The position numbers and the translations under genes were made by a program. 39,758 nt of DNA from Multifurca ochricompacta (lineage: Eukaryota > Basidiomycota > Agaricomycetes > Russulales > Russulaceae). The notes under the pieces were generated by a model. The model had not been told where the DNA came from, did not search any database, and saw nothing but the letters and a program-made list of their open reading frames with translations. Numbering within the stretch: position 1 is the first letter of the stretch; every line of letters begins with the position of its first letter. The stretch is taken from the NCBI GenBank assembly GCA_022496185.1, contig WTXG01000306.1:1-39758 (forward strand), in the 5' to 3' direction. This document shows, piece after piece, positions 20,162 through 28,088 of this stretch.

Positions 20162-21177
20162 TGAACAGGCATGTGCATGCAGTGATACTGACTGTTTGAA
20201 GGTTAGCGTGTTAGGCTAGAAACAAGTTATACTTCAGAGGTGAAGAAAACTCTTTATTACTATACTACACACCTAGAAACAAGTTATCTACAAAAGACGT
20301 GTTGACACAGGACGTGTCTGGAGATGCTTCAGGCATCTAAGGTTCGCTTCAGCTGTAGATTAGATTAGATTAGATTCCGGAGTATCGGACTTTTTTATGT
20401 TATCTTTATTACACTTCTTTCTCACCTTACTCAGCTGATTAGTGATGGACTTAGTAATGCGCAGTAAGCATGTGATATCTCTTTGGCCAATGGCCTTTAT
20501 CCCTCTCTGTTTATTGTCCGGCACTTGTGGACTTATTCCCAGTGCGCACAGACCATTTCCCCTGGCCCCCATGGGTATATAAGGGTGTCTGTTTTGTCCC
20601 TTTCACTTCAGAGTTCTTCTAACCTCTGAAGTGTAAGTTCCTTTTACTATATGTTCTTTTTACCTTTGACTAACCGTCTTCTGTAGACTACTTGTTCTTT
20701 AGGTCAGTAGTATAGTTGTATAAGAGTTCTTCTAACCTCTGAAGTACTACTTGTTCTTTAGCCTAACCCGCTACTAACCACAGTCAGTATAACCAGCAGC
20801 ATGATTGTTTGACAAGACGGTTAGTTACAGGTAAAGTAGTAAGTAAAGAGAATAGGACTTACACTTCAGAGGTGAAGAAACCTCTGAAGTGTAGAGGACG
20901 AAACAGACACCCTTATATACTACTCAAGGGATGGTCTGTGCGCAATGGAATGCACTAGAATGTACTACTGAGGGACAAAGGCCATTGGCCAGTGAGATAT
21001 CACATGCTACATAGGATTACTAAGGTACATCAGTCAGCTGCTGCGCATCGTGAGAAAGAAAGTAATAATGATATAGTAAAAAGTCCGAAACTCCGAATCA
21101 ATATCTAATCTAATCTAGCACAGCTTAGACCCTAACCTAGATGCCTAAAGCACCTCACGACACATGCTGTGTCAACA
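20162..21177 (-). repeat. Copia 5' LTR, split by a solo LTR; contains an LTR intron
   Basis: The LTR runs from TGTTGACACAGC at 21177 to TGAACAGGC at 20162. Segment 1 (20863-20884) is followed by a GTAAGT intron (from 20862 to 20288) that is itself interrupted by the solo LTR 20300-20814, then segment 2 (20273-20287). The fused copy lies at 20216-20252. Segment 1 has one mismatch with the fused copy here (GAGG versus GAGT). The 3' LTR has none. Confidence 0.88.
20300..20814 (+). repeat. Solo copia-type LTR with intron and fused copy
   Basis: The 515-bp LTR starts TGTTGACACAGG and ends GTTTGACA, with TSD AGACG (20295-20299, 20815-20819). TATATAAG is at 20577. Exon-like segment 1 (20611-20632) is followed by an intron GTAAGTTCC...CTGTAG (20633-20686, 54 nt) with GACTAAC as branch site, and segment 2 (20687-20702). 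The fused copy lies at 20724-20761 and is identical to the predicted spliced product. Confidence 0.93.
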
Positions 21178-21200
21178 GCACCTACCTGTAGTGAACACTA
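21178..21200 (+). repeat. hAT-type terminal fragment
   Basis: GCACCTACCTGTAGTGAACACTA matches the end of a similar sequence at 33697-33717. The TAGTG/CACTA character suggests a hAT terminus. The next bases CCAACAGA may be its 8-bp TSD. The remainder would lie beyond the copia element. Confidence 0.4.
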
Positions 21201-21324
21201 CCAACAGATGACTGTATTCACCCCTTAGCATGTGCTCATCTTTGGCTCAAAGACAGGGTCCCTTTTCACTCCCACATCACCTTGATTCTGCTGGATGAAT
21301 GAAGACTCTCAGGTTTCTTTTTGC
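21201..21324 (+). repeat. Host block duplicated at about 39398-39511
   Basis: CAGATGACTGTATTCACCCC and CTCATCTTTGGCTC recur near 39400 with mostly C/T and G/A differences. The block carries TG/CA where the other copy has CG (GCATGTG versus GCGCGTG). It ends where a poly(T) tract begins. No gene is evident in it. Confidence 0.75.
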
Positions 21325-21363
21325 TTTTTTTTTTTTTTTTTTTGAACTCAAATTTATTATGCA

Positions 21364-22766
21364 TAGTGAATAGCAGGGGTAACCCCCGGGTATCTTCATT
21401 GGTACCTGTACCCATACCCATACCTGTCACTACAGGTATGGGTTACCTGTGTAAATGCATGCAAGTTCTTTGCTTGCATCGTGCATTTTGGATAACCGGC
21501 CTGGGCCATCCCAGTCAAGGAGATACACAACACATTCATTTGTGGCTACTCAGGATCCCTCAAAGATTCCTGTTTTATATTCATAAGATTAAGATAATTC
21601 ATTATTCTATTGTTATTTATTATTCTGGTTTCAATTTTATACAAGCGCAACTAAAATCCACCCCAATATACAAAGATGATTAGATAGATGTTATAGAACA
21701 TTGATGAAAAGCCTGTCAGATAACCACATAGAATGCAAAAATAATTGACAAATGCATAGTGATTGACAGGGGTAACCCCTGGATATTTGTTTTGATACAC
21801 AGGTTACCCATAAAATGAAATGCATGCAAGTTCTTTACTTGCATTGCGCAATTTGGACACTTGGCCTGGTCCATCCCAGTCAAGGAGATATGCACTTGGA
21901 TACAATGCATTCATTTGTGGCTACTCAGGATCCCTCAATAATTGCTGATTTATGTTCAGAAGATTAAGTTTATTCTTTATTTACATTATTATTTTATTTT
22001 ATTTTGTGGAACAGGCATGGCACAGGCTTGTACTTTAGATGTACTATATCAGCTACTAGATTAAATGAATGTGTTATCTTGATATCTCATTTAATGATGT
22101 GATTTGATCATATGTCAGATCTTAGATGTATATTCTATGTATGTGAATGTGTTTCTGTTGTGTTATCTATGCGTGATCACAATCTTGTCAGACCAATGGA
22201 AAATTGCAGCTGTGATTGTTAAGTCAACCTTCCTTAATAGGAAGGAGATTAGACCAATATGCTGGTCCATGCGATGCAATGTAGTTGCTGCTCTATGCAG
22301 CCTGTAGATACATGTGGGCCTTGTTTCAGTAAACTAATTTGATAATTAGATTATAGAATAGTCTAAAGTAGTCTAGAGTGTATTTTAGATAGTGCCAGAC
22401 TGGCAGAATTGATCGTGCATTAATAAAACAGTTGCATCATGATTTTCAAGCAAGTGGATCACTGATAACACTTTTATTTTACATCACACCATTGATCTGC
22501 TTTGATATTTCATAGGATAACACTAGAATATATTTACAGAAACCCTGTAGCATACATCAAATTAAATCTTGTTATTTGTTTGCTACAGATGTATTTTATC
22601 ATTACATTTCTGCTGATCTTGTCAATGACTGATGACCACTTATACCCACCAAACCCACTGTGTGGGTATGGGTTTCTGGCAGGTTGGGAGTTGTATACCT
22701 GTACCCGTACCTGTCAAAACCTGTGGTGCTTACCCACACAGGTATGAAAACCCTTGCTGATCCCTA
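21364..22766. mobile_element. Non-autonomous hAT-like element, 1403 bp, CpG-poor copy
   Basis: The left end is TAGTGAATAGCAGGGGTA and the right end, read inward, TAGGGATCAGCAAGGGTT. The 8-bp TSD ATTATGCA lies at 21356-21363 and 22767-22774. It is homologous over its length to 33893-35323. It contains repeated blocks around GCAAGTTCTTT(A/G)CTTGC and GTACCC-type repeats and has no long frame. Many CG dinucleotides of the other copy are TG or CA here. Confidence 0.9.
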
Positions 22767-23403
22767 ATTATGCACTTCAGCCAAACAGACAAATCATGCA
22801 GCTACTACAGGGACATAGTAACTACTGTGAAGAGGGGACAAATATCCTGGAGGTAATGGTGGAAAACCCAAAGGGAAAAACTGGGGGAGAATGTACATGG
22901 AGGACCTGGGGGCCAGGACCCCCACCCCAGGGGGTGGGGAAACAAAAGGAAGAAATCAATTAAGCAGGGATGGCTAGGCACAGTTGCCAGGTCCAGACCC
23001 CTTGGTGGTGACAAGGTTGAGAGCCCAACCTGTCAGGAAATGGAAGTCTGAAACACAAAAGTGACAAGTAAAAATAGAAAATGCTGCTAGGCAGCAGGTG
23101 TGGGGGCTGGGACAGCTGGCTTCTTGGTGTGGGGCAGCTTCTTCCAATGGCGGACTGCACCAGCATGCCCAAAGGCATAGAGGGTGCATTGGGCCAAAAG
23201 GCCTGCCAGTGCCACACTGTCTGGATCCTCAAAGGCCACCACCACAGAAGAGGAGGAGCCAGGGAGAAGGGTGGAGGGGGCATAGACCCAGGAGGGAAGG
23301 GCTGTCACTTTGAGCACCCTGTACATGGGGTTCTCACAACCCAGGGCCTCATGGCAGGCCTGGGGAGAATGTGCCCCAGTGTGCAGGGTCATGCCAGTTG
23401 CAA

Positions 23404-23997
23404 TGTTACGAACCCCGCTACATCATCTTGTTTCTTTTTCATCCACATGACATGCTGTTTGGTCCCGCTTGTCCCTTGTTGATCACGTTTATGACCCCCT
23501 TTGTACATATTTGTCCCTTATCTCTGACCCGAGCTGTGCTTATCTCTGACTCATATTTTACACAAGAACTCTTACATATTTTCCCACCAGAATTGCGACT
23601 ATACCAGATTTGTCTATGTATATTCTCATCTGGCCCACCCTGATTCCATTCTCCATATAGATAGATTATGACTTCGTTGATACATTGAGTACATTACTCT
23701 GATTCAGACTCCAATCTCTATTACGTATATAAGGCCTGCCTAGATAGCCTGTATGCCTTAGACTCAACTTCTTAATCGACTTGGTGCATTACCTTCTGGG
23801 TGATCTCTAAGACCCGACCTCTGGATCGTCTCAGTGCTTCTGGCACTTCTCTGCTCACCGGTACTAAGGGATTAGCTCCTTGGTATTGACTTCTCACCCA
23901 ACCTCTGTGTACTTGAAAGACAGTGCACGCTTGACTTCGTAGTTTTGCTACATGACCACATCACATGTTGTGACAAACGCCCGCACCAGGCGTTACA
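23404..23997 (+). repeat. Solo gypsy LTR, self-priming family
   Basis: The 594-bp LTR starts TGTTACGAACC and ends GGCGTTACA, with TSD TGCAA (23399-23403, 23998-24002). TATATAAG starts at 23726. AGACTCAACTT begins 34 nt later (23760-23770). That 11-mer is the exact complement of the Gy-B primer-binding site, although the LTR sequence differs from Gy-B. Confidence 0.9.
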
Positions 23998-24309
23998 TGC
24001 AAGGCTGTTGATGGTCACCCAGGACCACTGAACGTTTGGGTGGGAGGAGGGGGAGAGGGGCTGGCCCATCACCAACAAGAAGGGACCAAGCTTGGAGGTG
24101 ATGAGGGGCTGAGCAGAAAGGAGGTTAGCCTCTGAGACATCAGGGCTGGCTGTAAGAACCAGGTTCTTCTTTGGTGTCCACCGTGTGGCAGACAGAGAGA
24201 CCTGGGTCCCAGAGCCAGACAGCTCAGAGTTCAGGAAGGAGACAATGGCCCCAGGGGCCATGCACACAAATGTGTCATCAGTAATGTCCTGCACAGAACC
24301 AGGAAAGAC

Positions 24310-24810
24310 TGTTGAACACAGAAGATGTTCAGTGATGCTTCAGGCATCAGGTGATTAGATTAGCTACTTGTAGATTAGATTAGATAACGGAGTTTTGGAC
24401 TTTTTACATTATCATTATTACTTTCCTTCTCACATTCCGCAGTAGCTGACTGATACACCATGTAACATGTGATTTCTGTAATGGCCAATGGCCTTTCTCC
24501 CTCATGTTTGTTGTTTGGACTTTGTCCGGCACTTGTGGACTTATTCCCGGTGCACAGACCATCCCTTGGATTGTATATAAGGGTGTCTGTTTCGTCCTCT
24601 ACACTTCAGAGTTTTCTTCATCTCTGAAGTGTAAGTCCCTTTTACATTACTTCCTACTTATACCTTTGACTAACCGCTCTCTGTAGCTAACTTGTCTTTT
24701 AGGTCAGTAGTATAGTAACAGAGTATTCTTCATCTCTGAAGTCTAACTTGTCTTTTAGTCTTAACAACTAACTTCACAGTCAGTATGCTGCACCTCATGC
24801 CTGTTCAACA
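24310..24810 (+). repeat. Solo copia-type LTR with intron and fused copy
   Basis: The 501-bp LTR runs TGTTGAACAC...GTTCAACA with TSD AAGAC (24305-24309, 24811-24815). TATATAAG is at 24574 and the predicted start at 24608. Segment 1 (24609-24630) is followed by an intron GTAAGTCCC...CTGTAG (24631-24686, 56 nt) and segment 2 (24687-24702). The fused copy is at 24721-24758, with one mismatch away from the junction. Confidence 0.93.
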
Positions 24811-24920
24811 AAGACCACCAGAGAGGGTCTCGCATGTCTCTTGGTGGCAGCAGTGTAGGATGAAGGGGGGGAGGGGGTAGGGGCAGCAGGGGGGTTGGGG
24901 GCAGGAGGGGGTGCAGGGGA

Positions 24921-25431
24921 TGTTGACACAGGATGTGTCTGGAGATGCTTCAGGCATCTAAGGTTCGCTTCAGCTGTAGATTAGATTAGATTAGATTCCG
25001 GAGTATCGGACTTTTTATGTTATCTTTATTACATTTTTTCTCACCTTACTCAGCTGATTAGTGATGTACTTAGTAATGCGCAGTAAGCACATGACTCCTC
25101 TTTGGCCAATGGCCTTTATCCCTCTTTACTTATTGTCTGGCACTTGTGGACTTATTCCCAGTGTGCACAGACCATTTCCCCTGGCCCCCATGGGTATATA
25201 AGGGTGTCTGTTTCAACCTCTACACTTCAGAGTTGTTCTTCCCTCTGAAGTGTAAGTCGCTTCTACTTTACTCTCTACTTTCCTCTGACTAACATTCTCT
25301 ATGTAGATAACTTGTCTTTTAGGTCAGTAGTATAGTATTATAGAGTTGTTCTTCCCTCTGAAGTATAACTTGTCTTTTAGCCTTAACTATTACTAACCAC
25401 AGTTAGTAACCAGCAGCATGATTGTTCAACA
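24921..25431 (+). repeat. Solo copia-type LTR with intron and fused copy
   Basis: The 511-bp LTR has TSD GGGGA (24916-24920, 25432-25436). It belongs to the subfamily of 20300-20814 (TGTTGACACAGG). Segment 1 (25230-25251) is followed by an intron (25252-25306, 55 nt; GTAAGTCGC...ATGTAG) and segment 2 (25307-25322). The fused copy lies at 25343-25380 and matches the spliced product exactly. Confidence 0.93.
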
Positions 25432-25629
25432 GGGGAAGGGGCCAGGGCAGAGGGCTTGGCCTTGGCCTTGGGGGCCTTGGCTGGGGCAACCTGGGCCAGG
25501 GCCTGGGCAGGTGGAGCAGGAGGGGCCCAGGCTGGAGCCTTACCTTGTTTGGAAGGGCCTGGGCCAGAAGCAGGAGGAGGCGCAGTAGGAGGAGGGGGCA
25601 CTGGCTGGGCACCAGCAGCAATCACATTG

Positions 25630-26131
25630 TGTTGAACACAGAAGATGTTTGGTGATGCTTCAGGCATCAGGTGATTAGATTAGCTACTTTGTAGATTAGA
25701 TTAGATACCGGAGTTTCGGACTATTTACATTATCATTATTACTTTCTTTCTCACATTCCGCAGTAGCTGACTGATACACCATGTAACATGTGATTTCTGT
25801 ATTAGCCAATGGCTTTTCTCCCTCATATCTATTGTTTGGACTTTGTCCAGCACTTGTGGACTTAATCCCAGTGTGCACAGACGATCCCTTGGGGTATATA
25901 AGGGTGTCTGTTTCGTCCTCTACACTTCAGAGTTTCTTCTACCTCTGAAGTGTAAGTCATCCTCTCTACTATCATCATTACCTTTAGACTAACTCTGTAT
26001 ATAGAACTTGTCGTTTCTAGGTATGTAGTATAGTAATAGAGAGTTTCTTCTACCTCTGAAGTAACTTGTCGTTTCTAGCTTAACCCACTAACTCTTACAG
26101 TCAGTATGCTGTGCACCGTGCCTGTTTCACA
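25630..26131 (+). repeat. Copia-type LTR with intron and fused copy, no TSD
   Basis: The LTR starts TGTTGAACAC and ends GTTTCACA. The flanks CATTG and TACCT do not match. The left flank is the non-LTR remnant and the right flank is a hAT element end. Segment 1 (25930-25951) is followed by an intron (25952-26004, 53 nt; GTAAGTCAT...TATAG) and segment 2 (26005-26020). The fused copy (26041-26078) is exact. The mismatched flanks suggest it is a recombinant between LTRs at two sites. Confidence 0.88.
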
Positions 26132-26163
26132 TACCTGTACCCAGCAAAACCCATGGCGCTTAC
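26132..26163 (+). repeat. hAT element 3' fragment, left of Gy-B
   Basis: TACCTGTACCCAGCAAAACC matches 35251-35275 in the 1.4-kb hAT element. It continues after Gy-B at 31836-31868, ending CAATCACTA. Gy-B therefore inserted about 35 bp from the end of a third copy whose 5' part is missing. Confidence 0.8.
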
Positions 26164-26755
26164 TGTTACGTCCAGTGTGAGACGTTCCGCACGACTTGTG
26201 CAACAGCTTTGTACGTTTGTTCAGATAAGAGATCAACAAGATCTCTTGGAGTTTGAATGAATGAGTCAACGCCAAAGGGGCTGCTCCCTAGTGACGATGT
26301 TAAGTGGAAAGTGCCAAAAGCACTGAGATGATTGAGTCAAAGGTTTCAAGGGGAAGTCCAGAAGACAAACACCGATGTATTCAATAAGTCGAGTCTGAGA
26401 CCTACAATGTAGTTACAGCGGACTTATATACATAATCGAATGGGCATCTACAAGATAAGGAATCAGAGTCAAGTGGGCCCAAATATACAGAAGCGGACGG
26501 CGTAAAGTCGGGCTTCTGATAGGGTATTAAGTAAGTGTCCGAACATAAAGATAAGGAGATAACAAGATAAGAGAAAAAGGGTCAAACATAGGTATACAAT
26601 GAGTCAACAAGTCCAAAGCAAGTCATGGGACGGGAGTAAGGCATGTGATGGATCCCAGGACGGGGACGTAATCATGAAGTGCAGAGTGGGTGGTAAAGAT
26701 GGGTCGCTGTTGGGGAGGTGGAAGAAAATGGGGTTGCTCGGCAGGGATTGTAACA
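26164..26755 (-). repeat. Gy-B 3' LTR
   Basis: The 592-bp LTR has ends TGTTACG...GTAACA. On the minus strand it is preceded by the purine tract AGAAGAGGGGGTGA (26756-26769), the PPT. Confidence 0.95.
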
Positions 26756-26786
26756 TCACCCCCTCTTCTGGTTCTAGCAGACCCGG

Positions 26787-28025
26787 CTAGAAACGACTCG
26801 TACCGTCATCATCCTGCACTAAGTCCAGGTAATCATCGGCTACATTACGATCATCCAACATGTAATTCTCCTTGTCTGAGTCTTGTGGACACTGGTGGGT
26901 GCGGAGGAACCCATATGGGCCGCGCTGGCCACATAGGTGGCACATATCATGGATCGGACAGTCCAGCTTGTGGTGTCCGGAGTTGTGGTGGAGGCACTTG
27001 CCACACCACCCTGACGGGTTGACAATCGTCGGGGCAACTCCCACACGGCGGAAAATACAGAATCGGCTCCAGTGGAGATTGCTGCAACAGTACCGGCACC
27101 ACTTGCGATTGAGAGGGCAGTTCCAGCTGATATGGTACTTACTGTCGCATCGCCAGCATGTTTCTCCATGAGGGTTCTCATGCATTCATGGCATTTTGAA
27201 CCGGTTTGGTATCAGCCTCAGGGCAGCCCCTAGTGATCGTGGGGGAAGGGGTCATGCATATGTGTCGGTGTACTGTTCGGCGATAGTCTGATATGCGTCC
27301 CCTATCTCCAGCCTTTTCCTGATTTCCACCAACTCCTGCTCAACTTGGAACATCCCGTTAGTGAGCCTAGCCATCATCTTCGCATGCTCCTTGTATTGTT
27401 TATTAAGTGTCGTGCGCAATGTCAGATTCTTCCACAGTCTCATCACCTCGGCTTTGAGACGCGGAAGGCGCATATCGTTTAGCACTTCGTCAATTGCAAA
27501 GGCGCGAGAGTCCTCAGCGGCAAGGTGCCCGAGCTGCTCATCAGTCATTGTGTGATGAAGACGTCCTGTATACCTTTCTTCTAAATAGACCGGGGCCCTG
27601 TAGACAGGGCCATCTTTCTTCATGCATCCAGCTACATCCATCCCTCCATTGGTGTAGAATATGTATTTGGCAATGGTGACAGTCCTGTCAGCCATGGTAA
27701 TTTCGAGGGGGAAGTAGGTCGAGGAATTGGGGTTGTTGGCGAAGAAAGGGAATTCCGGCACCTTGTCATCCAATTCCATACCTAATAGGTCATTTGGGTG
27801 TGGTTCTTCGCTGTGTTCAAAGTTGTCGTTCGGGTTCGGGGACTGATTCTTAACCCAGGCCTCCGCAGCTTCATAGTCAATAGGGGAGGAGGGACGCGTG
27901 GAGGGATGAGCAGAAGGGAAGTTTTCAACCACTTCAGTGGTGGCAGTGAAGGCATCAACGGCAGCGTTGGCAGCAATAAAAGACATGATAGATTGGATGG
28001 TAGTAGGACGTTGCTGAGAGAGCAT
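26787..28025 (-). pseudogene. Gy-B post-pol ORF3 with C-terminal tandem zinc knuckles
   Basis: There are two open parts in one frame. The 257-residue part is 27252-28025 and the 132-residue Cys-rich part 26787-27185. The 22-codon gap is bounded by TGA codons at 27252 and at 27186-27188, either of which could be a mutated CGA. Part one shares YFP...IT, IAKYIFY and VYRAPVYL with ORF3 of Gy-A2 and has long helices (LKAEVMRLWKNL, NGMFQVEQELVEIRKRLE). Part two has two perfect CX2CX4HX4C knuckles (CWRCDSKYHISWNC, CRYCCSNLHWSRFC) and two variant Cys/His clusters. It is encoded after the chromodomain and before the PPT. Nucleic-acid binding is inferred from the knuckles. Otherwise the function is unknown. 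Confidence 0.7.
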
Positions 28026-28088
28026 GTACTGGGGAATTGACGGGGTCGAGGGGCATCTCTTTTAAGTGTTCTTAGGCACTTCCAGGTG

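Larger units (their letters stand above)
6487..21177 (-). mobile_element. Ty1/copia retrotransposon, heavily nested
   Basis: The minus-strand copia element has its 5' LTR at 20162-21177, iMet-type PBS, leader, one gag-pol ORF and 3' LTR at 6487-7447. Three elements interrupt it: Gy-A2 in pol (9801-17024), a MITE in the 3' LTR (6569-7045) and a solo LTR in the 5' LTR (20300-20814). Gy-A1 cuts off the last ~20 bp of the 3' LTR, which must lie outside the window. With insertions removed both LTRs come to about 496 bp. The two LTRs differ at eight positions over about 390 aligned bp, seven of them transitions at CpG sites. Confidence 0.9.
21325..25629 (-). mobile_element. Non-LTR-like retroposon remnant with poly(A) tail
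   Basis: A 19-nt poly(T) run (21325-21343), read on the minus strand, is a poly(A) tail preceded 9 nt upstream by AATAAA (complement of 21353-21358). The sequence upstream on the minus strand encodes gag-like ORF1 fragments (next entry) but no reverse transcriptase. A hAT element (21364-22766) and solo LTRs at 23404, 24310, 24921 and 25630 interrupt it. The 5' end is lost at 25629, where it abuts an LTR without matching TSD. Confidence 0.55.
22775..25629 (-). pseudogene. Gag-like ORF1 remnant of a non-LTR retrotransposon
   Basis: Pieces in minus-strand order are a Pro/Ala-rich segment (25432-25629, GPGPSKQGKAPAW), then 24811-24920, then 23998-24309 with SATRWTPKKNLVLTASPDVS and HPNVQWSWVTINSL, then 23087-23398 with VTALPSWVYAPSTLLPGSSS and VVVAFEDPDSVALAGLL. 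Removing the solo LTRs brings these into one order. The RWT.KxNLV and PSWV...AFEDPD motifs resemble, from memory, a gag-like protein often linked to basidiomycete non-LTR elements. I cannot search to confirm this. Stops and frame changes remain, so it is not coding. Confidence 0.5.

Noticed and set aside
20611..20761. The repeated LTR segments as a plain tandem duplication with a small deletion
   Set aside because: The missing piece is a GT-AG intron with exact boundaries in nine copies of at least two families with unrelated intron sequence. Chance deletion would not repeat this.
25422..25655. Plus-strand Gly/Arg-rich frame
   Set aside because: It is antisense to the Pro/Ala-rich gag-like remnant and is produced by GC-rich low complexity.
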